DNA of 43,292 nucleotides from Clostridium sp. AF37-5. GTDB lineage: Bacteria > Bacillota > Clostridia > Lachnospirales > Lachnospiraceae. Every line of letters starts with the position of its first letter. The first letter of the stretch is position 1. Below, in pieces: positions 35,615 to 43,292 of this stretch. The DNA is taken from positions 394-43,685 of the forward strand of contig NZ_QUDR01000026.1 of the NCBI RefSeq assembly GCF_003477605.1, read 5' to 3'. The notes under the pieces are model-generated. The model worked only from the letters and a program-made list of their open reading frames with translations. It did no database searches and was not told the origin of the DNA. Position numbers and translations under genes: made by a program.

Positions 35615-36935
35615 GGTCGCCGTTGACTAAATTTTTTAAAATAAATTTTTCGATTTCGTCAAAACTGCGTAAATAGTGAACTTCCTTTCCGAGTTTTTCC
35701 AATTCTCTTGCAAGGTCAGCAGAAGAAATATCTCCTGGGTCTTTTTCACGCGCCGCATAAATGTCTGCTAAGATTACTTTATCTGCCAGAGAAAGGGCAG
35801 AGGCAAAATCCTTTAAAAAGGCGCGGGTACGTGTGTAGGTGTGCGGTTGGAAGGCACACCACAACGTTTTGTGCGGATAATTTTTCGCTGCTGTGAGTGT
35901 TGCTCGGATTTCCGTCGGGTGATGAGCATAGTCATCAATAATGGTAAATCCGTTTTTCTCACCTTTGTATTCAAAGCGGCGGTCTGCGCCGTGGAATGTA
36001 GTCAATGCTTTCTGGACGGTGCCGTCATTAATACCGTAGAGAGAGGCTAACGCTAAGCAGGCAAGGGTATTGGAAATGTTGTGTCTGCCGACTACGGACA
36101 GATGGAAATGCCCTTTTGTTTCTCCCTGTACGACTGCGTCAAAGGTGCCGCATCCAAGGTCATTATAAGTGATGTTTTCAGCTGTAAAATCAGCGTCTTT
36201 ATTTTCTAATCCGTATGTGATAACACGGCAGGAAAGTCCCTCTGTAATTTCTTCATAATTTTCAATATCCGCATTGATAATTAATGTACCATGCTCCGGA
36301 ATCCGTTTCGCAAATAAATGGAAAGAGTGACGGATATCTGCCAGGTCATGGAAAAAGTCCATATGGTCTTCTTCTATATTAAGTATCATTCCCACAGTAG
36401 GGAAAAAGTGAAGAAAACTATTCGTGTATTCACAAGCTTCCGTAATGAAATGCTTGGAGTGGCCGATGCGGATGTTGCCGCCGATTGCTTCTAAAATACC
36501 GCCGACGGAAATTGTCGGGTCAAGGTTTGCTGCCAAAAAGATGTGGGAAGCAATCGAAGTGGTCGTTGTTTTTCCGTGTGTTCCTGCAATGGCAATGGCG
36601 GAAGAATAATTTTTCATTACCTGCCCAACCATAACTGCGCGCTCCATCAGCGGAAGATTTAATTTTTCAGCCGCCTGATATTCCGGATTGGTCTTTTTAA
36701 CTGCTGCGGTATAGACAACCAAATCGATATCTTTTGTAATATTCTCTTCTTTTTGTCCATATACTACTTGTATGCCGAGAGATTCCAAATGTTTTGTGAT
36801 TTTGCTTTCATGCCAGTCGGAACCGGTAATGGTAAAGCCCATGGAATGAAGCAGCTCGGCGAACCCGCTCATACTAATGCCGCCAATTCCAATAAAATGA
36901 ATCTTTCCCGGATGTGTAAAGTCGATTTCGTACAT
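35553..36935 (-). CDS. murC: UDP-N-acetylmuramate--L-alanine ligase
   Basis: This 460-aa cytosolic ligase adds L-alanine to UDP-MurNAc with ATP, the first amino acid of the peptidoglycan stem. Domains are an N-terminal UDP-binding Rossmann (HFIGIGGISMSGFA), a central ATPase with GTHGKTTTTS (about 118-127), NIEEDHMDFF and FHGADRRFEYKG, and a C-terminal ligase domain with DDYAHHPTEI and FQPHTYTRT. The ATG at 36935 is preferred because AGGAAGGG lies 8 nt upstream; an in-frame GTG at 36944 is too close to it. Confidence 0.97.
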   Translation of the reverse strand: MYEIDFTHPGKIHFIGIGGISMSGFAELLHSMGFTITGSDWHESKITKHLESLGIQVVYGQKEENITKDIDLVVYTAAVKKTNPEYQAAEKLNLPLMERAVMVGQVMKNYSSAIAIAGTHGKTTTTSIASHIFLAANLDPTISVGGILEAIGGNIRIGHSKHFITEACEYTNSFLHFFPTVGMILNIEEDHMDFFHDLADIRHSFHLFAKRIPEHGTLIINADIENYEEITEGLSCRVITYGLENKDADFTAENITYNDLGCGTFDAVVQGETKGHFHLSVVGRHNISNTLACLALASLYGINDGTVQKALTTFHGADRRFEYKGEKNGFTIIDDYAHHPTEIRATLTAAKNYPHKTLWCAFQPHTYTRTRAFLKDFASALSLADKVILADIYAAREKDPGDISSADLARELEKLGKEVHYLRSFDEIEKFILKNLVNGDLLITMGAGNIVEIGENLLNN

Positions 36936-36961
36936 AAATGACACCCTTCCTTCTATTATTT

Positions 36962-36981
36962 GGAAACAAAATTATGTTTCC
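36962..36981. promoter_or_regulatory. Palindrome in the murC leader
   Basis: GGAAACA-AAATTA-TGTTTCC is a perfect 7-bp inverted repeat placed at about the murC transcription start (the -10 is at 36990-36995). It is operator-like or a leader hairpin. Confidence 0.4.
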
Positions 36982-36989
36982 TCAGATTC

Positions 36990-37018
36990 ATTATATATAG
37001 ACAGGGGAGAAAATACAA
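36990..37018 (-). promoter_or_regulatory. Promoter for murC (minus strand)
   Basis: TTGTAT (37018-37013), a 17-nt spacer, and a perfect TATAAT (36995-36990). It is divergent from the glgC promoter. Confidence 0.6.
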
Positions 37019-37098
37019 GGAAAAAGGTGAATATGCTTAAGATTTTCATACGATATTTGTGCAAAATGTACAAAATCAAAGAATCATAAGAAAAAAAA

Positions 37099-37117
37099 TT
37101 GTGAAAAATATTCACAA
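37099..37117. promoter_or_regulatory. Operator-like inverted repeat over the glgC -35 box
   Basis: TTGTGAA-AAATA-TTCACAA is a perfect 7-bp inverted repeat whose right arm contains the -35 hexamer TTCACA. A protein bound here would block RNA polymerase, so repression of glycogen synthesis genes is a reasonable inference. Confidence 0.55.
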
Positions 37118-37139
37118 AACTTAAACAATGTGGTATACT
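37111..37139 (+). promoter_or_regulatory. Promoter for glgC-glgD-spoVG
   Basis: TTCACA (37111-37116), a 17-nt spacer, TATACT (37134-37139), each one mismatch from consensus. The start codon follows about 32 nt downstream. Confidence 0.8.
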
Positions 37140-37171
37140 TATTTTACAATATTAACAACAGGGGTGATAAC

Positions 37172-38446
37172 ATGATCAAAAAAGAAATGATAGCCATGTT
37201 ACTTGCTGGGGGGCAAGGGTCAAGACTGGGGGTCTTGACTGCAAATGTAGCAAAACCTGCTGTTGCTTTTGGGGGAAAGTATCGAATCATTGATTTTCCG
37301 TTGAGTAATTGTATCAACTCGGAAGTCGATACCGTTGGAGTGCTGACACAGTATCAGCCGTTGAAGCTGAATACTCATATCGGCATTGGAATTCCATGGG
37401 ACCTTGACCGCAATATTGGGGGCGTGTCAATCCTGCCGCCGTATGAGAGAAGCACAAGCAGCGAGTGGTACACCGGAACCGCAAATGCGATTTACCAGAA
37501 CTTGAATTATATGGAGTATTACAACCCGGATTATGTATTAATTCTTGGTGGTGACCATATTTACAAGATGGATTATCAGGTAATGCTTGATTTCCATAAG
37601 GCAAATCACGCGGACATTACGATGGCGACGATACCGGTGCCGATTGAAGAGGCAAGCCGGTTTGGTGTCTGTATTACAGATGATACCCATCGTATTTTGG
37701 AATTTGAGGAAAAACCGGAGCATCCACGCAGTAATCTGGCATCTATGGGAATTTACATATTCTCATGGCCGGTGTTAAAAGAAGCCCTGATTCAGTTGAA
37801 AGACCAGAAGGGCTGTGACTTTGGTAAACATATTTTACCTTACTGCCACGAAAGGGGCGACCGCATTTTTGCCTTTGAGTACAATGGATACTGGAAGGAT
37901 GTTGGTACGCTTGGTTCGTACTGGGAATCAAATATGGAATTGATTGACTTGATTCCGGTATTTAACCTGTACGAAGAGTTTTGGAAGATTTACACAAGTA
38001 ACGAATGGATTCGTCCACAGTATATTGCAGGAGATGCTGTGATTGACAAAGCCATTGTGGGTGACGGCTGTGAGATTTATGGAGAAGTCCATAGTTCTGT
38101 GATTGGTTCGGATGTTGTCATTGAGGAAGGCGCTGTAGTGCGTGATTCGATTATTATAAATTCTGCGAGAATTGGTAAAAATACCGTTCTTGACCGTGCA
38201 ATTATTGCAGAGGGTTCGATAATTGGAGAAAATTGTGTGCTCGGTGCGGGCGAAGACGACATTCCAAACAAACTAAAGCCGGATGTCTATGCCTTTAACC
38301 TGGTTACGGTTGGCGAAAAAACCGTGATTCCGGATGGCGTTACCATCGGTAAAAACACTGCCATAGCGGGTAAGACAACCATTGAAGATTACCGGGATAA
38401 CACCTTAGCAGGTGGCGAAACTTTGATAAAGGCAGGTGACATGTAA
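37172..38446 (+). CDS. glgC: Glucose-1-phosphate adenylyltransferase, catalytic subunit
   Basis: The 424-aa enzyme makes ADP-glucose from glucose 1-phosphate and ATP for glycogen synthesis. The N-terminal nucleotidyltransferase domain shows [35 protein letters not shown] and [11 protein letters not shown]. The C-terminal half is a left-handed beta-helix of hexapeptide repeats (about 295-415). I chose the ATG at 37172 (AGGGGTG upstream) over a GTG at 37130 that lies inside the promoter. The stop overlaps the glgD start (TAATG). Confidence 0.96.
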   Translation: MIKKEMIAMLLAGGQGSRLGVLTANVAKPAVAFGGKYRIIDFPLSNCINSEVDTVGVLTQYQPLKLNTHIGIGIPWDLDRNIGGVSILPPYERSTSSEWYTGTANAIYQNLNYMEYYNPDYVLILGGDHIYKMDYQVMLDFHKANHADITMATIPVPIEEASRFGVCITDDTHRILEFEEKPEHPRSNLASMGIYIFSWPVLKEALIQLKDQKGCDFGKHILPYCHERGDRIFAFEYNGYWKDVGTLGSYWESNMELIDLIPVFNLYEEFWKIYTSNEWIRPQYIAGDAVIDKAIVGDGCEIYGEVHSSVIGSDVVIEEGAVVRDSIIINSARIGKNTVLDRAIIAEGSIIGENCVLGAGEDDIPNKLKPDVYAFNLVTVGEKTVIPDGVTIGKNTAIAGKTTIEDYRDNTLAGGETLIKAGDM

Positions 38447-39567
38447 TGAGAGCAATAGGATTGATTTTAGCAGGTGGGTCCAGTACCCGCATGAAAGAAC
38501 TGACAAAAAATCGTGCGACAGCAGCACTGCCGATTGCCGGTGGATACCGCAGCATCGATTTTGTACTTAGCAGCATGTCCAGTTCCCGGATTAACAAAGT
38601 TGGTGTCATTACGCAGTACAATTCAAAGTCGTTGACACAGCATTTGAACTCATCAAAATGGTGGGACTTTGGACGTAAAAAAGGCGGTTTGTTTGTATTC
38701 ACACCGACACAGACACATGACAATAGTTATTGGTACCGCGGAACCGCAGATGCCATTGCGCAAAACATTGATTTCTTGAAATCAAGTCATGAGCCATATG
38801 TAATTATTGCATCCGGTGACTGTGTATACAAGATGGATATGAATAAACTTTTGGAATATCACATTGAGAAAAATGCTGATGTTACCATCGTGACGAAGGA
38901 CTTGGGAACGGTAGATGACCCGAGCCGGTTTGGTGTCGTATCGGTTGACATCGAAGGCAGGGTGACCGAGTTTGAAGAGAAGCCGCTTGTGACTTCGAAA
39001 ACGCTGGTTTCTACCGGAATCTATGTAATCCGCCGCAGACAGTTGATTGAGATGATTGAGCGTGCAGGGGCGGAAGATGGATTCGATTTGGTAAAGGATA
39101 TTTTTATCCGTTACAAAGGAGTCAAGAAATTTTATGCCTATCCGTTGGACTCCTATTGGAGCAATGTAACAACGGTTGATTCCTATTTTAAGACAAATAT
39201 GGATTTCTTAGACCGCAAAACAAGAGAGTATTTCTTTAATGAATACCCACAGATTGCATCAAGAATTGAGGATTTACCTCCGGCTAAATACAATGTTGGC
39301 GCAAAAGTTAAGAACAGCCTTGTGTCAAGTGGTTGTATCATCAATGGTGAGGTTGAAGATTCCGTTTTGTTTAAGGAAGTTTATATAGGCAACAATTGTA
39401 CAATACGAAACTCGATAATTTTAAATGAAGTCTACATTGGGGATAACACTTATATTGAAAATTGTATCGTAGAGAGTCATGGAACCATTCGGGCAAATTC
39501 CAACTATGTCGGAAGTCCGGATGACGTTAAAATCATTCAGGAGAAGAATGAGCGTTATGTAATGTAG
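38446..39567 (+). CDS. glgD: GlgD, regulatory partner of GlgC
   Basis: This 373-aa GlgC paralogue forms a GlgC/GlgD heterotetramer in Firmicutes. The nucleotidyltransferase fold is kept, but catalytic landmarks are changed: the loop reads LAGGSSTRMKELT and the metal-site motif ASGDCVYKMD replaces GGDHIYKMD. GlgD boosts or modulates GlgC activity rather than catalysing by itself. A shorter beta-helix (about 290-365) ends the protein. Its start codon overlaps the glgC stop, implying fixed stoichiometry. Confidence 0.95.
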   Translation: MRAIGLILAGGSSTRMKELTKNRATAALPIAGGYRSIDFVLSSMSSSRINKVGVITQYNSKSLTQHLNSSKWWDFGRKKGGLFVFTPTQTHDNSYWYRGTADAIAQNIDFLKSSHEPYVIIASGDCVYKMDMNKLLEYHIEKNADVTIVTKDLGTVDDPSRFGVVSVDIEGRVTEFEEKPLVTSKTLVSTGIYVIRRRQLIEMIERAGAEDGFDLVKDIFIRYKGVKKFYAYPLDSYWSNVTTVDSYFKTNMDFLDRKTREYFFNEYPQIASRIEDLPPAKYNVGAKVKNSLVSSGCIINGEVEDSVLFKEVYIGNNCTIRNSIILNEVYIGDNTYIENCIVESHGTIRANSNYVGSPDDVKIIQEKNERYVM

Positions 39568-39590
39568 CGTACAGATGAAGGGAGGATACG

Positions 39591-39851
39591 ATGCAGATAA
39601 CAGATGTTCGCGTCCGGATTGTGGACGGGAATGCGAAAATGAAAGCGGTTGCTTCAATTACTTTGGATGAGGCATTTGCCATTCATGATATTAAGGTAAT
39701 TGAAGGAGAGCGGGGCTTATTTGTCGCAATGCCGAACAAGAAAATGCCAAATGGTGAATACCGTGATGTTGCACATCCGATTCATAGTGGTATGAGGACG
39801 GTGTTAGAGAAAGCAATTCTTGGCGAATATTATAATGTGTTAAAAGCGTAA
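39591..39851 (+). CDS. spoVG: SpoVG, nucleic-acid-binding regulator
   Basis: This 86-aa protein matches SpoVG almost end to end (ITDVRVRIVDG, MKAVASITLDEAFAIHDIKVIEG, MPNKKMPNGEYRDVAHPI). SpoVG binds RNA and DNA and affects sporulation septation, the envelope and virulence-type genes. It lies 23 nt after glgD with GGGAGG upstream and no promoter of its own in the gap, so it appears to be expressed with the glycogen genes. Confidence 0.95.
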   Translation: MQITDVRVRIVDGNAKMKAVASITLDEAFAIHDIKVIEGERGLFVAMPNKKMPNGEYRDVAHPIHSGMRTVLEKAILGEYYNVLKA

Positions 39852-39858
39852 AACCAGA

Positions 39859-39892
39859 AAGGCAGGTTGGCTTTGGTCAGCTTGCCTTTTTG
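39859..39892 (+). terminator. Intrinsic terminator after spoVG
   Basis: AAGGCAGGTTG pairs with CAGCTTGCCTT (two G-U pairs) and is followed by TTTTTG. Confidence 0.85.
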
Positions 39893-39949
39893 TAGTGTAA
39901 GTTCGGCAGGTGTTTGCGGATGAAAGTATTTAGAGCAGGAGGTTAATTT

Positions 39950-41170
39950 GTGAAGAACATTTTCAAGGAACGAAAGATACATATTGCATGTGTGTGTTTG
40001 CTTTTGGTGATGCTGCTTGCCGGCTGTTCAAATTCGGACACAAATAATCAAGAGACAGATTTATTTGACGTGTTAAATAGAGCTGATTCGGTTAAAATTG
40101 GAAATCATATTGTTGTTTATAATTCAGAGAGTGGAAATATTTGTTATGGGGAAATGGTAAATGATAAGCCAAAGATAATCAAAAATATTGCGCTGCCATA
40201 CAAGAATGCAAATGTAAATCAAATAATTGCTAGTGACAATTGGATTTATGTTGTAGTAGAAGTAATGGCTAGTGAAAAAACAGCGGACGTAAGAATTATT
40301 TGCCGGTATGATTTGCAAATGAATTTAAAAGAAGTCAATCACACAATGTACCATAATATATATTATAAAGACGGGTACTTGTTTGGGTATGATGATGGCA
40401 ATGAAGATTATGACCGTGTATTTTTTTATCTCACGCCACGTTATATTGAGGCAACACATTATGTTAAGGAAGAGAATTGGAAAAATCAATGGAATAAAAT
40501 TTCTACGAAAAAAAAGAAGGAGAAAGTCGGTTCTGTTGTTTTATATAGGCATGAAGATGATTTACGTCATGATGTGCCATATTTTTCTAATAATAAAACA
40601 ATTCCTTTATTTTGTGGGAGAGAAATTTGTTCTTCCGGAATAGAGCAGGATGGATACACAGCAGAACCATATACTTTTAGCAGAAAAAAACAGAACAAAA
40701 TTTTGAAAGAGTTGAATTTGACGAATGAAAAATTCGACATGAGTATGTTACAGGATGGTGATAACATATATGGCTATTGCAATGTTTTTAAGGATGGCTG
40801 GGTTTATAACATGTATAAAGGAATTGATTTGAAAGATATAAAAAAGGCATTCACTTTTTGCTATTATTTTAAAAGTAAGAAGTTTAAAATTTTGCAAACA
40901 TTTACGAATGGAGAATTGCTTGGTTTGGCAAATTCAGAAGAAGTGATTTACCGAAAGGGAAATGCAATTTATACACAGGCTCTTTTGGATGCAAAAAAGA
41001 CACAGAAAATATTTAACTGCTCCCATTATGGAGAGATCTATGCATGGGGAGACATAAAAAAAGGAAGCGGCATAAGCCCGGTAAAAAATAGCTCTGGAAA
41101 ATATTTTGAAGTGACGGAAAAAAATACTATATTATCGGATGAAGAAAAATTCGTAGTAAGTATAGAGTAA
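39950..41170 (+). CDS. Predicted lipoprotein of unknown function
   Basis: This 406-aa exported lipoprotein has a basic N-terminus, a hydrophobic core and a lipobox LLAGC (the Cys follows CLLLVMLLAG). It starts at GTG (39950) with AGGAGG 7 nt upstream. The mature part contains beta-propeller-like short repeats: SDNWIYVVVE, DGYLFGYDDG, DGDNIYGYCN, NSEEVIYRKG and GEIYAWGDIK each resemble a strand-turn unit. No catalytic motif is recognised. An adjacent homologous gene at 41181 is broken. Upstream is the spoVG terminator, so a separate promoter is needed, but none is clear. Confidence 0.85.
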   Translation: MKNIFKERKIHIACVCLLLVMLLAGCSNSDTNNQETDLFDVLNRADSVKIGNHIVVYNSESGNICYGEMVNDKPKIIKNIALPYKNANVNQIIASDNWIYVVVEVMASEKTADVRIICRYDLQMNLKEVNHTMYHNIYYKDGYLFGYDDGNEDYDRVFFYLTPRYIEATHYVKEENWKNQWNKISTKKKKEKVGSVVLYRHEDDLRHDVPYFSNNKTIPLFCGREICSSGIEQDGYTAEPYTFSRKKQNKILKELNLTNEKFDMSMLQDGDNIYGYCNVFKDGWVYNMYKGIDLKDIKKAFTFCYYFKSKKFKILQTFTNGELLGLANSEEVIYRKGNAIYTQALLDAKKTQKIFNCSHYGEIYAWGDIKKGSGISPVKNSSGKYFEVTEKNTILSDEEKFVVSIE

Positions 41171-41180
41171 GGGGGGGATT

Positions 41181-42220
41181 ATGAAGAAAATTTTTAAAGG
41201 ACAAAAGATACATATTGCATGTGTGTGTTTGCTTTTGGTGATGCTGCTTGCCGGCTGTGATTTATTAAAGCCACCAATAGAATACGGAATTGAGTATGGG
41301 AGAAACTACATTAAGACACCTCATGGGACTGCATGGATTGGTGATACTTATGATGGGGTTAAACTCGTTGTGGGAAATGAAAAAAATGAACCGCTTCGAG
41401 AAACAGGGCTTTCTGAAGACCCATGGATGATAACAGCCAGCGAAAAGTATCTTTATGTACTTATTGAAAGAAGAGCATTAAAGTATTATTTGCTGAAATA
41501 CGATTATTCGCTCAAAAAGAAGGCAGAATATGAAGTGCCTTACTCACAAGTTACTTACCGAAATGGATACCTGTTTGGCTATCTGGAGGAAAGGGTGCCG
41601 GATACAGTTGATTTGCTGGCATCGGAAATGCCGGATTATCTGGTTGCTACACATTATGTTAAAGAAAAAGACATGGAAAAGAAGTGGAAAAAAATTAAGG
41701 ATAAAGAGGTTCTACGCAGGATTTAATTTGTGAGGATGGTGACTGGCAGACGCTGGGACGAGAAAAACAAAGTGCATTTTTTGTGAAGCACAAAAAGGAA
41801 TTGGATAAAATTATAGGAAACTGCAAATATGGTAGGTTGGTATTTAATAAGTGTGGAAATGATATTTATGGAATTTTTAATGAATATGATGATACAGATT
41901 CGGCTAATGGGTTCGCATATAGTGATTTGAAGAGAGGAGTGATTATACGATACTCTGGTGAAACAAATAAAATCACAAAGGTTCGCGAAATGAAAGATGG
42001 GCAGCAGCTCATGAGTGCAACCGCACAGTATGTAATTTACCGCCAGGATAAGCAGGTTCGTATTTCAATGCTATCGGGGGAAAAGGACCGCTGTTTACAT
42101 GATGGGGAAAATGAGGGTTCTGTCTTATGCACAGAAGATGCATATTTTTGGCGGGATATTAAAATGACTGCTGCTGAAACGGATAAGGCAAATACAAAGT
42201 GGGAGAATTATTTTGACTAA
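41181..42220 (+). pseudogene. Frameshifted paralogue of the preceding lipoprotein gene
   Basis: The first part (41181-41726, 181 aa) has the same signal peptide and lipobox (LLAGC), and its DNA in the signal-peptide region is almost identical to the previous gene. It then diverges but keeps motifs such as YRNGYLFGY and ATHYVKE. The frame ends at TAA after EVLRRI. Homology resumes in another frame from about 41705 (LICEDGDWQTLGREKQ) and runs to 42220 (NDIYGIFNEYDD, ATAQYVIYRQDK). About 30 residues found in the intact copy are missing at the junction, so a small deletion plus a frameshift broke the gene. The first 181 aa could still be made as a short lipoprotein. Confidence 0.78.
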
Positions 42221-42232
42221 ATAGCTGAGCCG

Positions 42233-42303
42233 GAAATTCCAACACCGATTGAAACAGGATATTTGCTATGCAAATATAGTTTCAATTGTGTTGGAATTTC
42301 TTG
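42233..42303 (+). terminator. Long hairpin, likely terminator, with the same cap as the ATP synthase terminator
   Basis: The lower stem GAAATTCCAACAC...GTGTTGGAATTTC and the middle stem ATTGAAAC/GTTTCAAT carry the cap CAGG (42255-42258), ATATTTGC (42259-42266), TAT, GCAAATAT (42270-42277) and AG. The U-tract after it is weak. The cap matches 22437-22461 exactly apart from two loop bases, while the lower stems are unrelated. Confidence 0.8.
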
Positions 42304-42320
42304 CTTTCATTTTAGTTCAA

Positions 42321-42341
42321 GAGGACACTTCCTGTGTTCTC
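42321..42341 (-). terminator. Possible weak terminator for the Rpn-family gene
   Basis: GAGGACAC (42321-42328) pairs with GTGTTCTC (42334-42341) with one wobble pair. On the minus strand it is followed by a T-poor stretch (TTGAACT), so termination would be inefficient. Confidence 0.35.
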
Positions 42342-42371
42342 TCTAGATGATAACTTCTCCTGCTGTGCTAA

Positions 42372-43274
42372 TTAGTTATTTTCCTTTGATGCAAGTAAGG
42401 CTTTTAATCGAGCGATTTCACTATCTCTTTGTGATAATGCCTCATCCTTTTCCTGAACTACCTTTTTTAGCCGCTCAATTTCCTGTTCCTTGACTTCGTT
42501 CATGCTATCTACGTATTCTTCCACCGTACCCTCTGATAACAACATAGGCTCTACCTCCGCTCGGTTTCGAATCAGAAACGAGCGCAAATGGTCTGCGTCA
42601 ATACAATAGTCAACTGCTTTGTGTATTGCCTTTGCCAAGTCTCCGATTTCGTTATAATTTTCCCGTATTTTTGAGATTAGTATAACATAATCTTTTAGCG
42701 TTTTGCAACCATTTAATACATTTTCGTTCATACCATTGTTGATGTTCAATACTTTTACAAAAAGTTCAAGACACGGCTCAACTTCTTGATTTTCAAAAGC
42801 GTCAGAGAGTTTTAAAATTTCAACTTCCGGACGTTTTTCCATACCATTGTATAAAACGATACAGGCAGGTGTTGGGATTTTTACCAATCCATATTTTAAG
42901 ATGTTTTCATTTCGCTGTTCGAGAATTACTTCATATTCTCTGGCTAGGTACAAAAGGCTCCGTAGTGGATAATTCAAGCAGACGGTGCTGCTGTGTTCAA
43001 TTAAACACATTTCGTTGGTGTTAATAAGAAAAGCTACGTCATTTTTCATCTGAAGAAATAAAGCATTGTCTAAAGTAATAATTTCTAAATCATCTGGATT
43101 CTCGTAATGAGACATGTTCAGAGCATTGTATAAACTCAATAATTCTTTTTTCTCGTTAAATATTCGGCAAAATACGCTGTCTTTGTAAGTGCGTACGCCG
43201 GGGCTATGTAAATTGTAAGAATGCTTTTTGGATGACTGTAAATTTTTCTCAATGTTCTTTTGCGTGTTCTCCAT
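42372..43274 (-). CDS. Rpn-family recombination-promoting nuclease/PD-(D/E)XK transposase-like protein
   Basis: This 300-aa protein starts at an ATG (43274) with GGAGGGAG upstream; an in-frame GTG at the window edge (43292) precedes that site. The N-terminal TYKDSVFCRIFNEKKELLSLYNAL-type segment and the core NDVAFLI...CLIEHSST...YPLRSLLY are those of the Rpn/PDDEXK_2 family. The nuclease core would use Asp79 and Glu93. The residue two after the Glu, normally Gln in EHQST, is Ser95 here, so activity is uncertain. A coiled coil with heptads (about 250-298) ends the protein. Such genes are often present in many variable copies in gut Clostridia genomes. Confidence 0.8.
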   Translation of the reverse strand: MENTQKNIEKNLQSSKKHSYNLHSPGVRTYKDSVFCRIFNEKKELLSLYNALNMSHYENPDDLEIITLDNALFLQMKNDVAFLINTNEMCLIEHSSTVCLNYPLRSLLYLAREYEVILEQRNENILKYGLVKIPTPACIVLYNGMEKRPEVEILKLSDAFENQEVEPCLELFVKVLNINNGMNENVLNGCKTLKDYVILISKIRENYNEIGDLAKAIHKAVDYCIDADHLRSFLIRNRAEVEPMLLSEGTVEEYVDSMNEVKEQEIERLKKVVQEKDEALSQRDSEIARLKALLASKENN

Positions 43275-43292
43275 CCTATCGTCTCCCTCCAC

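Noticed and set aside
35415..35630. A plus-strand open frame between dnaB and murC.
   Set aside because: It overlaps the murC terminator and the 3' end of murC, has no ribosome binding site, and its composition (long Phe and Lys runs) reflects AT-rich non-coding DNA.

Overview
The window looks like chromosome from a strictly anaerobic, low-to-moderate GC Gram-positive bacterium, most likely a gut Lachnospiraceae-type clostridium. The evidence is a combination of markers. These are a ferredoxin-dependent indolepyruvate oxidoreductase (IorAB), a monomeric multi-cluster [FeFe]-hydrogenase-like protein, a paired GlgC/GlgD ADP-glucose pyrophosphorylase, SpoVG, a CwlD-type amidase, a GH18/SH3 wall enzyme, a Firmicutes-type DnaB(DnaD)/DnaI helicase-loader pair, an Rpn-type nuclease and strong AGGAGG ribosome binding sites. 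No rRNA, tRNA, CRISPR array or intact insertion sequence was seen.

Layout. 1-1.6 kb: small accessory genes (a cut-off reading frame, an unknown 126-aa protein, a tyrosine phosphatase). 1.6-5.9 kb: a NYN/LOTUS RNA-processing-type protein, then iorA-iorB-amidohydrolase, closed by a bidirectional terminator. 5.9-7.9 kb (minus): apt and an NCS2 purine permease. 7.9-8.56 kb: a gene-free divergent region with two very large hairpin repeats in opposite orientation. 8.56-12.5 kb: a PurF-like protein that has lost its glutaminase nucleophile, then two cell-wall hydrolases. 12.5-22.4 kb: tsaC, a catalytically dead YwlE-like phosphatase, rpiB, proC and a complete F-type ATP synthase operon (atpZ-I-B-E-F-H-A-G-D-C). 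The c subunit carries the full Na+-binding signature. 22.4-28.3 kb: a terminator and a third giant hairpin, then a sodium:solute symporter, a GGDEF protein and a WYL regulator in one run, then the hydrogenase-like gene. 28.3-31.8 kb: a CgeB-like glycosyltransferase and a class A PBP. 31.9-36.9 kb (minus): murC, a dnaB-like gene, dnaI and a diverged PRPP synthetase. 37.1-39.9 kb: glgC-glgD-spoVG behind a good promoter with an operator-like palindrome. 39.9-43.3 kb: a lipoprotein gene, a frameshifted paralogue and an Rpn-family gene.

How the parts fit. Energy metabolism is the core: ferredoxin-linked amino acid oxidation (IorAB) and hydrogen metabolism (hydrogenase-like protein) sit near an apparently Na+-coupled ATP synthase and a Na+-coupled symporter. 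Purine and PRPP chemistry recurs (apt, purine permease, PurF-like protein, Prs-like protein). Envelope genes (murC, PBP, GH18, amidase, glycosyltransferase) are interspersed.

The strongest unexplained signals are non-coding. First, there is a family of three 135-191-nt intergenic hairpins that share and swap modules. The outer arms of two copies differ in sequence but keep pairing. Second, two unrelated intrinsic terminators carry the same capped hairpin module (CAGG-ATATTTGC-NNT-GCAAATAT-AG). The strongest protein-level oddities are two pseudoenzymes in conserved operon positions: the PurF-like protein and the YwlE-like protein.
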